Shown piece by piece: positions 43,877 to 52,802 of a stretch of 64,000 bases of DNA (positions are counted from its first letter, which is position 1; each line of letters begins with the position of its first letter). The stretch lies in contig DASZBM010000010.1 of the NCBI GenBank assembly GCA_035944135.1, positions 806,001-870,000 of the forward strand. Reading direction: 5' to 3'. The notes beneath the pieces were generated by a model. The model did no database searches and was not told the DNA's origin. It worked only from the letters and a program-made list of their open reading frames with translations. Both the position numbers and the translations under genes were made by a program. Origin of the DNA: Acidobacteriaceae bacterium (GTDB lineage: Bacteria > Acidobacteriota > Terriglobia > Terriglobales > Acidobacteriaceae).

Positions 43877-44215
43877 TTAGTCCAGCTTGAGGGAGGGTTC
43901 GTCGAGCTGCTCACGGAGGAGTCGCTCGGTGAGGGAGCGGAGGTCTTCGCCGGTACGCGGGAGGGTGAAGACATGGGCGGCGTCGTTCCATTCAAGCTTG
44001 AAGGAGGTGGACTGGGCAGAGATCCAGACCTGCCGAACGGGGGTGTTCGGGGTGAAGACGAATTTGGCAGAGTTGTCATCGAAGAGCACGTTGAGGACGC
44101 CGTTCTTTTCCTCGGTCTCAAAGCCTCCAATACCTTCTTCGGCACGGATGAGCGATTGCTTTAGGGCTTCGAGGGCGGAGTCGGACTCGCGGCGGAAGGT
44201 GGTCTCGTCAAGCAT
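43877..44215 (-). CDS. cyaY: Frataxin-like iron donor protein CyaY
   Basis: 112 aa. Acidic first helix (MLDETTFRRESDSALEALKQ) and the strand pair FVFTPNTPVRQVWISAQ, then FKLEW, match the frataxin fold; the 'INRQxPxxQIWLSS' signature is recognisable as TPNTPVRQVWIS. It binds iron and modulates IscS-dependent iron-sulfur assembly. It fits the length of the family. 82 bases upstream of the glycosyltransferase. Confidence 0.82.
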   Translation of the reverse strand: MLDETTFRRESDSALEALKQSLIRAEEGIGGFETEEKNGVLNVLFDDNSAKFVFTPNTPVRQVWISAQSTSFKLEWNDAAHVFTLPRTGEDLRSLTERLLREQLDEPSLKLD

Positions 44216-44243
44216 GGCTGTGAGTTAAGTGTAGCGGAGGGGC

Positions 44244-44269
44244 GAGTGGTTAGTGGTTAGTCGTTAGTG
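44244..44269. repeat. GGTTAGT short tandem repeat, site 3
   Basis: Bases 44245-44269 are identical to 27681-27705, 16.5 kb away. It lies between cyaY and the sugar dehydrogenase gene. Nearby spacers at 39130-39160 and 42245-42275 show other short reiterated words (GTGAATA, GGGAGTTAGG). Confidence 0.6.
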
Positions 44270-44296
44270 AAAGGCGAGGACGATTCTTACTGAGCA

Positions 44297-45775
44297 CTAA
44301 CTACTTGCGCTGGGGTGGATGTAGTAGACGAGGCCGAGATAGTCGTCGGTCAGCAGGAAGGTGTCGGGGCCGACGCGCAGAATGCCGCAGGGGCGGCCAT
44401 GAACTGCGGGCTTGCCGGCAACGGTGGTGAGAAATCCTGAGATGAAGGTTCGTGGCGTGTGGTCTCCGGGAGTGAAACGGGCCACGCGGTAGCCAGTTCC
44501 GATGCGTGGATGGCCGGCGCCGTGGAGCGCAACCAGGAAATTCGAGTGGAGCAATGGGTTGTCTGCGCCGAACCAGGCCAAACCGAGGGGCGAGCTGTGC
44601 GCCGCGAAGGTGGTGTAGGCGGCGGCGACGCGTTCGCAGGAGGAGAGTGGCTGGGGCGCGGTGCCGAGGTTGGCGTTCGGGTCGGCGCCGCGGTTTTGGG
44701 CGGCGAGGTTGGTGCCGGCGGTCGCGATACCGGCGGATTGCGCACCATAGATTGAGTCTGCGCTGTTGTTGCTGGCGCCGAGCCTGGGTTGAGTTGTGTC
44801 GATGCCGTGTGAGGGGATCCCGGCGTTGGCCGGGCGTTCGGATTCAGTGGTGAGGTCGCCGGGCGGGGGCATGGCGGGCAGGGGTGTGGTGTCGTGAACG
44901 GGCTTACCGTTGGCGAAGTAGCAGGTTGGCCAGCCGTAGTTCGGTGGCCGCGTGGTTGCGATCGACCCGGGGCGACCGTTGGAGTCGAGCTCGAAAAATG
45001 TGTCTTCGGGCAGGTTGTCGCCGAGGTGGTCGTCGCCCATGTTGGTGGCGAAGAGCGCGCCGTGGTCCAGGTCAGGGATGAAGCGGAGGTCGACGGCGTT
45101 GCGCAGGCCTTGCGCAACGAGATGCTGATCGCTTCCATCGGGATTCATGCTAACGACTGCCGCGCGCAGGACTTCGCGCTCCTGGCAGTAATTGCAAGAG
45201 GAACCCGCGGAGACGTAGACGCGCGTATGGCCGTGGAGGTCCGCGATCGCGACTGTGCGGGTCAAGTGCCAGCCGCCGTACTTGTAGTTGAGGCCGTAGT
45301 CGGGGAAGCGGATGAGGGTCTCGGGTGCGGAGGTTGGATGTAGGTCGCCGGCGTTGTATTTGTAGCGGACGAGTTTGTCGGTGAGTGGGAGATACAGCCA
45401 GCTCTGGTGGGTTGCGGGGTCGGTCCAGAAGGCAAGGTTGTTCGGATTGCGCAGATGGTCGAGATAGTGGATGACGCGCGTGCATCGATGGGTCTGCGGG
45501 TTCCAGCCGTCGAGGATGAAGACGGTGCCGCGCGTGTTGTCGGCGAGGTTGTACATGCCGGTGGCGAAGATGCGGCCGTCGGGCGCTTGAGCCATGAAGC
45601 GCACGCGCCGCAATCCGCTGGCAGCGACTTCGATGTCGAGATCCGCTGGCAGGGAAAGGGTGATCGACTTGCCGGGGGCGTAGGAAATGGTGTGCGGCTG
45701 GAGCTTCTGCGCGTGCGTTGCTGCAGAGCAAATCAGGGCTGCCGCGAGGCAGCGAGCGACGTCTTTCAAAGGCAT
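44297..45775 (-). CDS. Exported sorbosone/glucose dehydrogenase-like beta-propeller protein
   Basis: 492 aa. A signal peptide ending in THAQ precedes a six-bladed propeller (FMAQAPDGRIFATG, RGTVFILDGW, RNPNNLAFW, GLRNAVDLRFIPD, ALFATNMGDDHLGDNLPED). The GLRN and NMGDDHLGDNLP elements are typical of the L-sorbosone dehydrogenase/PQQ-dependent sugar dehydrogenase group. A low-complexity Ala/Pro/Thr segment at ~300-370 interrupts blades. Quinoprotein activity is inferred; no PQQ synthesis genes are nearby. Confidence 0.8.
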   Translation of the reverse strand: MPLKDVARCLAAALICSAATHAQKLQPHTISYAPGKSITLSLPADLDIEVAASGLRRVRFMAQAPDGRIFATGMYNLADNTRGTVFILDGWNPQTHRCTRVIHYLDHLRNPNNLAFWTDPATHQSWLYLPLTDKLVRYKYNAGDLHPTSAPETLIRFPDYGLNYKYGGWHLTRTVAIADLHGHTRVYVSAGSSCNYCQEREVLRAAVVSMNPDGSDQHLVAQGLRNAVDLRFIPDLDHGALFATNMGDDHLGDNLPEDTFFELDSNGRPGSIATTRPPNYGWPTCYFANGKPVHDTTPLPAMPPPGDLTTESERPANAGIPSHGIDTTQPRLGASNNSADSIYGAQSAGIATAGTNLAAQNRGADPNANLGTAPQPLSSCERVAAAYTTFAAHSSPLGLAWFGADNPLLHSNFLVALHGAGHPRIGTGYRVARFTPGDHTPRTFISGFLTTVAGKPAVHGRPCGILRVGPDTFLLTDDYLGLVYYIHPSASS

Positions 45776-45825
45776 ACGAAGGATTGGACGCTGCCGGGCG
45801 CGATGTCTGTCCGGCGAGCTGTGGA

Positions 45826-46902
45826 TTACGGCTGGGCTGCGGAGCGTCTGAACTGGCGGTCAGGGGACACTCCGCCGGGTGCCGGCGATGGGGTCGGTTT
45901 TTCGGGCTTGGCCGCTGCAGGTTGCCCAGGCTTGGGGACTGGGACGGGCGGAGTTGCGGGCTTCACGCTTTCGAAGCAGGGCGCGGAGTTTGCGGTGGGC
46001 TCGTAATGCGAGGTCTCATCGCTGAACTCGAACGGCTGGCACTCGTAGTTGCGGGTGTGGGAAAAGTCGAAGAGGCGCATGCGCGAGACCGGATCGATCG
46101 CGTCATGCACGCCCACGCGGCCGGTTGCGGTGACGAGAACCGCGGCGGCGCCGCCCAGCGCCGGCTCGCCCTGCAGCCAGCGCTCGGTGAGGTCGCAGTC
46201 TCCGTGCGGTGTTTTCGCCTGCAGGTGCGCGGTTTCACAGACCCGTTCCGCCGAAGCAAAGCTGATGGTGATCGCCGCGTGTCCGTTGAAGACGCTCAGG
46301 TGAGCCTCGTGCTCAGTGAGGTCACCGTCAGGCGTAACGGTGACACCTCGGAAGATTGCGGTGTAGTGCTCCGGACCGAGAAGCGAGCGCACGGTGCGCA
46401 GAAACGTCCCGAGGTTGGTGGTCGGGTCGGCAAAGTTGGTCGCGTAGGTGACTGTGCCGACGCGGCGCCACTCGCTGCCGGAGGGAACGAGGATCGCGCT
46501 GACGAGATGAAGGTCGAGCTCGACGGTAACGATCGCATCCAGCTCGCCGGAACTGCCGAGCGCAACGTAGTTGATCTGGATGGAGTGTGGCACGGGAGCG
46601 TGCTCGCGCGAGATGTAAGAGCTCGGCGCACCGATGGCGGACAAGGCTGCTGCGCGGATGCGGTCGTCGTCAGCCTGAAGCTGGGCAACCAGTGATTCCG
46701 GTGCGGGCTCGAGAGCGTTCGCCTGGGTGAAGACCAGCGGACCGAGGCCGGAGCTGACCGGAACGATCGGCGCAGGAGCAGGCAGAGCCGCCTGCGGAGG
46801 CGGCGGCGCGGTGGGCGGAGAGGTAATCCCGCTGTGGCGCTGCGCATGTGCGGAGATGGCCGCGAGAGCGAGCGCAAGTAAGGGAAAAAACGGACGGCGC
46901 AT
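45826..46902 (-). CDS. Exported hypothetical protein, Pro-rich ends
   Basis: 358 aa. Signal peptide (LLALALAAISAHAQ), a Pro-rich spacer (~25-50), a globular central part (~75-310) with HSIQINYVALGSSGELDAIVT, GTVTYATNFADPTTNLGTFL and five cysteines in the second half, and a Pro/Ala/Lys tail. No known family. It lies 27 bases after ssb and 50 before the sugar dehydrogenase on the same strand. Confidence 0.6.
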   Translation of the reverse strand: MRRPFFPLLALALAAISAHAQRHSGITSPPTAPPPPQAALPAPAPIVPVSSGLGPLVFTQANALEPAPESLVAQLQADDDRIRAAALSAIGAPSSYISREHAPVPHSIQINYVALGSSGELDAIVTVELDLHLVSAILVPSGSEWRRVGTVTYATNFADPTTNLGTFLRTVRSLLGPEHYTAIFRGVTVTPDGDLTEHEAHLSVFNGHAAITISFASAERVCETAHLQAKTPHGDCDLTERWLQGEPALGGAAAVLVTATGRVGVHDAIDPVSRMRLFDFSHTRNYECQPFEFSDETSHYEPTANSAPCFESVKPATPPVPVPKPGQPAAAKPEKPTPSPAPGGVSPDRQFRRSAAQP

Positions 46903-46929
46903 GGTCAGGAAACGGAGTACATAGTCCGT

Positions 46930-47412
46930 TTAGAAGGGGATGTCCTCATCGGTGATGCCCTGATCGGCGTAGTCGTTTGCGGGTGCGCTGGGGGCAGGGC
47001 GGCTGTAGGCGTTGGTGGCGTAGCCGCCCGAGGAACGTTCGCTGCGGTCACCGCCGCCCGATGAAGCGCCTTCACCGCGGCCGCCGAGGAGCTGCAGGTC
47101 ATTGACGAGAATTTCGGTGCGGTACTTCTTCTGACCGGACTCCTTGTCGTCCCAGGAGCGGGTGGAGATCTTTCCTTCGATGTAGAGCTGAGAGCCCTTC
47201 TTGACGTAGTCGCGCACGATCTCGGCGGTCCGCTGGAAGGCGACGAGGTTGTGCCACTCGGTCTTGTCGGTCCAGTTGCCTTGCTGATCCTTGGCGCGCT
47301 CCGCGGTCGCGAGCGAGAAGCTGGCGACGGTCATGCCGCCCTGGGTGGTACGAATTTCGGGGTCCTTGCCTACGTTGCCGAGGAGGATAACTTTGTTGAC
47401 GCCACGTGCCAT
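46930..47412 (-). CDS. ssb: Single-stranded DNA-binding protein
   Basis: 160 aa. OB fold at ~1-110: VNKVILLGNVGKDPE, FSLATAERAKDQQGNWTDKTEWHN (two adjoining pieces of the DNA-binding face), VKKGSQLYIEGKISTRSW. A Gly/Ser-rich linker and the acidic tip DEDIPF, the docking peptide for replication and repair partners, follow. This is a standard replication SSB. Confidence 0.97.
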   Translation of the reverse strand: MARGVNKVILLGNVGKDPEIRTTQGGMTVASFSLATAERAKDQQGNWTDKTEWHNLVAFQRTAEIVRDYVKKGSQLYIEGKISTRSWDDKESGQKKYRTEILVNDLQLLGGRGEGASSGGGDRSERSSGGYATNAYSRPAPSAPANDYADQGITDEDIPF

Positions 47413-47455
47413 GGTTGCTCCGTTTCCGAAGTTGAGGATAGCAGAATGAGGGAGG

Positions 47456-47480
47456 AAAAAAGCGCGGGCGATCAGCGCGC
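47456..47480 (-). terminator. Intrinsic terminator at the end of the thioredoxin-like gene
   Basis: On the minus strand, GCGCG and CGCGC (47480-47476 and 47466-47462) pair around a 9-base loop and run straight into six T residues. The hairpin overlaps the last bases of the coding sequence. It would separate that transcript from ssb. Confidence 0.5.
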
Positions 47481-48815
47481 ACGGCCCGGAACGGAGGGCT
47501 TTTTCGTGGAAGCCGTGATCCTCCGGTTGGCTGTCTGGAGCGGCCAGTGGGCGCCTACACAGGCGATCGCCGTATCGACGGTGTTGCCCGGCTGAATGGC
47601 ACTGGGGTCAATGGATTGCGCGACCCGGACTGTGCCGGTGGCGTCGGTGAGCAGAAGGAACGGAACGGCATCGACGGCCAGCCGGTCGAGGACCGAGGGG
47701 GTGAGAACGATGGTTGGCGTGCCGTTGAGCAGCAGGCTGGAGTCCGCGGGATCAAAGCCCTCGGCGAGCGGCGCTTTGGCCGGCGGGACGGTCTCGGCCA
47801 GCACGCCATAGAGATAAGCCTCGTGGCCCGCGACGGTGAAGACGGTCTCGGGGAAGCGCTGGCCCATGCGAACGCACTGGGCGCACCAGTCGGGAAAGAC
47901 CAGGAGTGCGGTGATTGCATTCCGGGCCGGGAGCTGCGGCAGCGGCTCGTTGCTGCGCAGGTAGCTGAGAGGCCGGAGCGCGGGCAGCGGGTGTCCGAGT
48001 AGAGCGTAACGACGCCGCGCCGTCGCGATCATGAGAGAGTCGTCGGATGGCAGCGCTGGGGGGAGTGCCGCGTCCAGAGAGGCGATCGTTTCCACAGCCG
48101 CCTGGAGCCTTCCTGCAAGCTGATCCAGGGCGGCCAGGGCCAGGCCGTCGTTATAGAGCGTATGGATGCACTGCGCCGAGGCTGCAGAAGAGGCTTCGGA
48201 GGGTGCAGGAGCGGAGGGGGATGCTGCCGCTTTTAAGCGAGTGAGGATGAGCGGCTGGCGGAGTGCCGCGAGCGAGAGCGCGTCGGCCGTGTGGGCGAAC
48301 TGCATGTAGGCGAGCGCTTCGTCGATGGTCTCGGCGGCGAGTTCGTCGTAGGGAACGATGGCAAGCATGGTGCGAGCGCCGGACAACGCGGCGGGCTCAT
48401 TCTTCAAGTGCAGGTTGGCGTCGATCTGGGCTGCGTACGCGTCGGCCAGAAGTGGCTTTGCGGGGCTGTCGGATTGGATATAGCGGGTTGTGGCCTCGAC
48501 GACAGCGTTCCATGTCTGTCCGAGTGCGCAGAGTTTGGCGAGATCAATAAGTGCGTCACCGTCAAGGTCGGCCGGGTGGCGAGCTGCACAGGCGTCCGCA
48601 GCGCGTGCGATGGTGACCTTGAGTGCCGCGATTTCGGCGTCCGACCAGTTGGAGACCTGAGCCCGCGTGGTGGTCAGCGGCTGCATGGCCTGGTCGTAAG
48701 CGGCCTTAGGAGAGAGTTGCGGCTGGGGTGAGGGAGGGTTCGGGCTCTGAGCGTTGAGTGAGAGACAACTTGGTGCGATGAGAGCAATGAGCAGAAATTT
48801 CAACGCGGATTTCAC
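47472..48815 (-). CDS. Exported protein with helical N-terminus and thioredoxin-like C-terminal domain
   Basis: 447 aa. Signal peptide (FLLIALIAPSCLSLNAQ), then ~230 residues of Ala-rich helices in a TPR-like arrangement (DLDGDALIDLAKLCALGQTW, PLLADAYAAQIDANLHLKN), then a thioredoxin-like fold with LLVFPDWCAQCVRMG, where Cys311 and Cys314 form the CxxC. The cis-proline position is GTPTIVLTP. A periplasmic thiol-disulfide or redox sensor role is inferred from the fold. It ends at a likely terminator upstream of ssb. Confidence 0.72.
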   Translation of the reverse strand: MKSALKFLLIALIAPSCLSLNAQSPNPPSPQPQLSPKAAYDQAMQPLTTTRAQVSNWSDAEIAALKVTIARAADACAARHPADLDGDALIDLAKLCALGQTWNAVVEATTRYIQSDSPAKPLLADAYAAQIDANLHLKNEPAALSGARTMLAIVPYDELAAETIDEALAYMQFAHTADALSLAALRQPLILTRLKAAASPSAPAPSEASSAASAQCIHTLYNDGLALAALDQLAGRLQAAVETIASLDAALPPALPSDDSLMIATARRRYALLGHPLPALRPLSYLRSNEPLPQLPARNAITALLVFPDWCAQCVRMGQRFPETVFTVAGHEAYLYGVLAETVPPAKAPLAEGFDPADSSLLLNGTPTIVLTPSVLDRLAVDAVPFLLLTDATGTVRVAQSIDPSAIQPGNTVDTAIACVGAHWPLQTANRRITASTKKPSVPGRAR

Positions 48816-48877
48816 TGCGCGGGACCCTCGAGGCCGACAGGATAGCAGCCTCGCGTTGGCGATTGCAGCGGTCTTGA

Positions 48878-49102
48878 TTAGCTAGCCCGGTTGCCGAGGA
48901 GCTTGGCGACGCCGAGCAGCAGCGTGATGAAGCCGAGCGGAAGGCAGCCCATCACGACTACCAGCGCGATCCAGCCGAGGTTCGTGTGGGGACCTTGGTG
49001 CGTCACGCCTCCGAAGACGGTCAGCATCAGCGCAGCGGCAATGACTCCGGCGACGACGAGGATCGAACCGATTTTGAGTATCTTGCGAGTATCCGATTGC
49101 AT
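48878..49102 (-). CDS. 74-aa two-helix membrane protein
   Basis: Starts MQSDTRKILKIG; helices IGSILVVAGVIAAALMLTVFG and WIALVVVMGCLPLGFITLLLG are joined by a short loop with two His (THQGPHTN). It follows the DUF420 gene by five bases, so it belongs to the ctaB unit and may help cytochrome oxidase assembly. No family identified. Confidence 0.6.
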   Translation of the reverse strand: MQSDTRKILKIGSILVVAGVIAAALMLTVFGGVTHQGPHTNLGWIALVVVMGCLPLGFITLLLGVAKLLGNRAS

Positions 49103-49107
49103 GGGTT

Positions 49108-49668
49108 TCAACGATAGGCGGCGAGCATCGCATAAACGACGACGCCGGAGACGGAGACATATAACCAGAGCGGCCAGGTCCAGCGCGCGACGCGACGATG
49201 AATCGGGAATCGGCCGGTGAGCGAGAGAAAGAACGTGATGAGAATCAGCGGCAGGCAGATGGTCGCAATGAGAATGTGCGGGGTGAGCAGAACCCACAGA
49301 TAGATGGCGCGCGCTGTGGGATGCGTTTTTGGGAAAAGCAGGTCGCCATGCAGTACATGATTGGTGACGTAGGCCACCAGGAAGGCGCACGACGTGATGA
49401 ATGCGCCGAACATGCTGTTGCGATGGGCGATGATGTTGCCGCGCCGGATGAAGCCGAAGCCAAGGAGAAGAAATACCGTACAGATTGCGTTGAGGACGGC
49501 GTCGACTGCGGGAAGAAACGCAAGGTGGGTGCCCCCGAGGTCGGTCGGTGGGTGGAAGTAGACGATCCAGGCGAGAAGCGCCGACGCCAGCGCGCTAACG
49601 GCGATGATGCTCCAGATGACGGAGGGCGGCGTGCGGTAGTTGGGATTCTGCGCGGTGAGCGTGGGCAT
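49108..49668 (-). CDS. DUF420 membrane protein (CtaM-like)
   Basis: 186 aa with five membrane helices. The family histidines are visible: NIIAHRNSMFGAF, VTNHVLHGD, LTPHILIATICLPL, RFPIHRRVARWTWPLW. DUF420 proteins such as CtaM of Firmicutes are needed to mature heme-copper oxidases. It lies six bases after ctaB on the same strand, which fits. Confidence 0.85.
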   Translation of the reverse strand: MPTLTAQNPNYRTPPSVIWSIIAVSALASALLAWIVYFHPPTDLGGTHLAFLPAVDAVLNAICTVFLLLGFGFIRRGNIIAHRNSMFGAFITSCAFLVAYVTNHVLHGDLLFPKTHPTARAIYLWVLLTPHILIATICLPLILITFFLSLTGRFPIHRRVARWTWPLWLYVSVSGVVVYAMLAAYR

Positions 49669-49674
49669 CGTCGG

Positions 49675-50637
49675 TTAGAAGAGCAGACGCCCTTGCGCGT
49701 TGAGCGCCATCGCCAGCAGAAGCAACGGGAGGTACATCACAGAAACCTTCAACAGGTTGCGCGCGACGATGCGATTCTCCGGATCTTCGGGGTTGCGAGC
49801 GATGCGCGCGAAGCGAATCGTGGCGTAGAGGTACCAGGTGCCCAGCGCGAACGCGGCGAGTGCGTACGGTATGCCGGTGACGTGCAAATACGTGGGCCAG
49901 AGGCTGATGGGGATCATCAGCACGGCGTAGAACAGGGCCTGCAAGACAGAGCTGCGCGCCGCGCGCGTTACCGGCTGCTGGGTCGCAGTCACGCGAATTC
50001 CGGCCGCGCCGTAGTCCTTGCGGTACATCCAGCCGATGGCCATGAAGTGCGGAAACTGCCAGATGAACAGGATCGCGAAGAGTGCAATCGCGGGCCACTC
50101 GATGACCCCGCGTGCAGCGGTCCAGCCGATGAGCGGAGGAGCGGCTCCCGGAAACGCGCCGATGAAGGTATTGAGGCGCGTCATCCGCTTCAGCGGGGTA
50201 TAGATGCCGACGTACGTCACGGCGGTCAACAGCGTCAGTGTGCCGGTGAGCAGGTTCGTCGTCCAGACGAGATACAGCGAGCCGAAGAACGTAAGCAGAA
50301 ATCCTGTAATGAGCCCGGCGGCGAGCCCGATGCGATGCTGAGCCATGGGCCGCTGCGCGGTGCGCGGCATGCGGCGGTCGGTGACGCGCTCAAAGGCCTG
50401 GTTCAGCGCGCTGGATCCTGCGGTCACGAGCGCAATGCCGAACAGTGCCTGCACCAGGCTGAGGCTGAATGGGCTGATGCCCGAGCGCAGGCAGCCGAGG
50501 AAGTATCCGCCGGCCGCAGTGAGCACCACCATCGCGGACACGCGCGGCTTCGTCAGGATGAAGTAGTCCGAGAGCAGGGACACGCTGTGGCTGCGGGCGC
50601 GGGCTCGGACGGCCGTAGATGTGGCGGAGACGGACAC
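49675..50637 (-). CDS. ctaB: Protoheme IX farnesyltransferase (heme O synthase)
   Basis: 320 aa with about nine helices (UbiA fold). The first prenyl-diphosphate motif is NQAFERVTDRRMPRTAQRP, where the usual first Asp (NxxxD) is a Glu; the second region is RKDYGAAGIRV. YTPLKRMTRLNTFIGAFPGA is typical of CtaB/CyoE. It farnesylates heme B for oxidases, using FPP as IspA would make. The gene follows kynU by 80 bases and leads DUF420 and a 74-aa protein. Confidence 0.93.
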   Translation of the reverse strand: MSVSATSTAVRARARSHSVSLLSDYFILTKPRVSAMVVLTAAGGYFLGCLRSGISPFSLSLVQALFGIALVTAGSSALNQAFERVTDRRMPRTAQRPMAQHRIGLAAGLITGFLLTFFGSLYLVWTTNLLTGTLTLLTAVTYVGIYTPLKRMTRLNTFIGAFPGAAPPLIGWTAARGVIEWPAIALFAILFIWQFPHFMAIGWMYRKDYGAAGIRVTATQQPVTRAARSSVLQALFYAVLMIPISLWPTYLHVTGIPYALAAFALGTWYLYATIRFARIARNPEDPENRIVARNLLKVSVMYLPLLLLAMALNAQGRLLF

Positions 50638-50717
50638 CGTGCCTTAAGAGTACCGCGTAAGCCGGGTTGGCTGCACGACAGCCAGAATCGGTCGCCTTCC
50701 GCTGCGCCGCGAACGAA

Positions 50718-51917
50718 TCAGGAGAGGACGACCTGGCCAACGGTGTGGGCCGCGTGGCGGAGCCCCGTGTCGGTCGAGAGCAAGTCGGGGCCCAGGCGAA
50801 TGGTGTTTGGCCGGGCGTCCGCGTGAACACCGTGCTCGTGCAGCGTGTTTACAATCGCGCGCGCGTCGGGGTGATTCACGGTCAGAAAGCCGCCGTGAGA
50901 TTCATTTCCACCGCGGGAAGTGACGCCAACTTCAGTGAGATAACGCTTCAGGCGCTGCAGCCGATCGAGCGTGTACGCGCGGATGCGATCCACGCCGACC
51001 GCCAGCGTGAACTGCTGGCCGGCGCGAGCCTGGTAGTAGGTGAACACGGCCGGTGTGGACTCGAGGAAGGCATCGCCGCCCGGAGCGAAGCGGGGAGGGT
51101 TCGGACGATCGAAGCCAAAGACCTGCTCTTTGGCAAACCAGCCGATATCAAGCGGGTGCAGGCCACTGTTGAGCGCCGCGGGCGAGAGATACAGGAATCC
51201 CGCGCCGGGCCCTCCGCGGAGGTATTTGTAGCTGCCGCCGATGACGAAGTCGGCTTGCATGGCGGTCACATCAACGGGGAACACGCCGATGGAATGGTAG
51301 GCATCGACGAGCAGGCGCGCGTTGTGCGCATGGCAGTGATGGGCGAGTCGATCGAGGTCTGGGACGAGCTGCGCGGTCATGAAGAAGACCTGCGGCAGGA
51401 TCACGAGGTCCGCGCCGGCGGCGACGGCGTTCTCGATTGGCGTGAGATTGAGCCCGCCGTCCGGCTCGTGAACGGAGATGAGCTGCAACTGAATGCGCCC
51501 CGCGGCCGCATATTGCTTGACGATGACGTCAACTGAATCGAACTCGGCTGTGGTCGCGGTGACGCGCGGTATGCCGGGCATCGCGTTGAGCACCGTGCGA
51601 AGACCTTGCCCGGCTGAGACCTTGGGCACGATGCAGTCAGGACGCGGTGCGTTGATGATCTGCGCAATGCGGGCGCGGTGGTCTCGTTCAGCCTGCGTCC
51701 ACTCCATCCAGGCGCCGCCGAGCTTTGTCTGCCAGAGCTGCGCAGCCTCGCGAACATCCTCTTCGGTTTGATCGAGCGGCCGTCCTAGCGAGTGGTTCTC
51801 GAGGTAGATGCCAGGCGCCGCAAGCGTGCGCGAGAACAGCGGAAAGATGTGCGTCGTGACGGACTCTTCGGTTAACGGGCCCGGGCCAAGCGCGGCGACG
51901 GCGTCTGCAATGCTCAT
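50718..51917 (-). CDS. kynU: Kynureninase
   Basis: 399 aa, PLP fold type I. ENHSLGRPLDQTEEDV near the start, VDAYHSIGVFPVDV, and the PLP-lysine segment GGSYKYLRGGPGAGFLYL are diagnostic. It cleaves kynurenine to anthranilate and alanine. Its ATG overlaps the kynA stop by four bases, so the two are translationally coupled. A kynurenine formamidase is absent from this window. Confidence 0.93.
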   Translation of the reverse strand: MSIADAVAALGPGPLTEESVTTHIFPLFSRTLAAPGIYLENHSLGRPLDQTEEDVREAAQLWQTKLGGAWMEWTQAERDHRARIAQIINAPRPDCIVPKVSAGQGLRTVLNAMPGIPRVTATTAEFDSVDVIVKQYAAAGRIQLQLISVHEPDGGLNLTPIENAVAAGADLVILPQVFFMTAQLVPDLDRLAHHCHAHNARLLVDAYHSIGVFPVDVTAMQADFVIGGSYKYLRGGPGAGFLYLSPAALNSGLHPLDIGWFAKEQVFGFDRPNPPRFAPGGDAFLESTPAVFTYYQARAGQQFTLAVGVDRIRAYTLDRLQRLKRYLTEVGVTSRGGNESHGGFLTVNHPDARAIVNTLHEHGVHADARPNTIRLGPDLLSTDTGLRHAAHTVGQVVLS

Positions 51918-52768
51918 TCTTTAGGCCCTTCAGTGCGTGATGTCAGCAACTCCGGAAAGAACGTGAGGTCGAGCGCTTGTCGCAGGAAGCTGGCACCGGA
52001 TGATCCGCCCGTTCCCGGACGAAATCCAATAATGCGCTCGACTGTCTTCAGGTGGCGGAAGCGCCAGAGCTGAAAATATTCTTCGACATCCACAAGCTTC
52101 TCGCACATCTCATAAGCCTCCCAGTGGCGGCGGCTATCGGCGTAGATCTCGCGGAAGATTCGCACGATCGCGTCGTTGCGCGTGTACGGCCGCGACCAGT
52201 CGCGCTCTATCGCCTCGGCAGGAACCGCATAGCCATGCCGTGCGAGATAGCGCAGGAATTCGTCGTAAAGGCTCGGCGAATGCAGCGTGCGTTCGAGTTC
52301 TCGATGAATCTCCGGATCATGTTCGAAGACCTTGATTGTCGCCGCGTTCTTGTTGCCGAGCAGAAGCTCCAGCTTGCGATATTGAAACGACTGAAAGCCG
52401 GATGCATTGCCGAGCACGCCACGAAACTCCATGTATTCCGAGGGCGTGAGCGTCTCCAGCACCGCCCATTGCTCGAAGAGCTGCATCTGGACGAGTTTCA
52501 CGCGCGAGAGAATCTTCAGCGTGGGCGGGAGGCGGTCGTGACGCAGATTGTCGATCGCTGACGTGAGCTCATGAATGAGCAGCTTCATCCATAGCTCCGA
52601 AACCTGGTGCTGAATGATGAACAGCAGCTCGTCGTGATGCTCCGGCTGCGAGAGGGGGTGCTGCTGCGCCAGCAGACCCTCGAGCGACAGATAGCCCGAG
52701 TAGCTCAGACGATTCGAGAAGTCACTGACAATCGATGCTTCGACGGTACGCTGATTTGTAATAGGCAT
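51914..52768 (-). CDS. kynA: Tryptophan 2,3-dioxygenase
   Basis: 284 aa from MPITN; the upstream extension is not family-like. YSGYLSLEGLLAQQHP, HHDELLFIIQHQVSELWMK (heme distal region), and RHLKTVERIIGFRPGTGGSSG are typical. The last holds the heme axial His and the loop that closes on Trp. It oxidises tryptophan to N-formylkynurenine. First step of the pathway continued by kynU downstream. Confidence 0.95.
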   Translation of the reverse strand: MPITNQRTVEASIVSDFSNRLSYSGYLSLEGLLAQQHPLSQPEHHDELLFIIQHQVSELWMKLLIHELTSAIDNLRHDRLPPTLKILSRVKLVQMQLFEQWAVLETLTPSEYMEFRGVLGNASGFQSFQYRKLELLLGNKNAATIKVFEHDPEIHRELERTLHSPSLYDEFLRYLARHGYAVPAEAIERDWSRPYTRNDAIVRIFREIYADSRRHWEAYEMCEKLVDVEEYFQLWRFRHLKTVERIIGFRPGTGGSSGASFLRQALDLTFFPELLTSRTEGPKE

Positions 52769-52802
52769 CGTGGCACTCGCGCGTGAATTGTACGTGTGGC
52801 GA

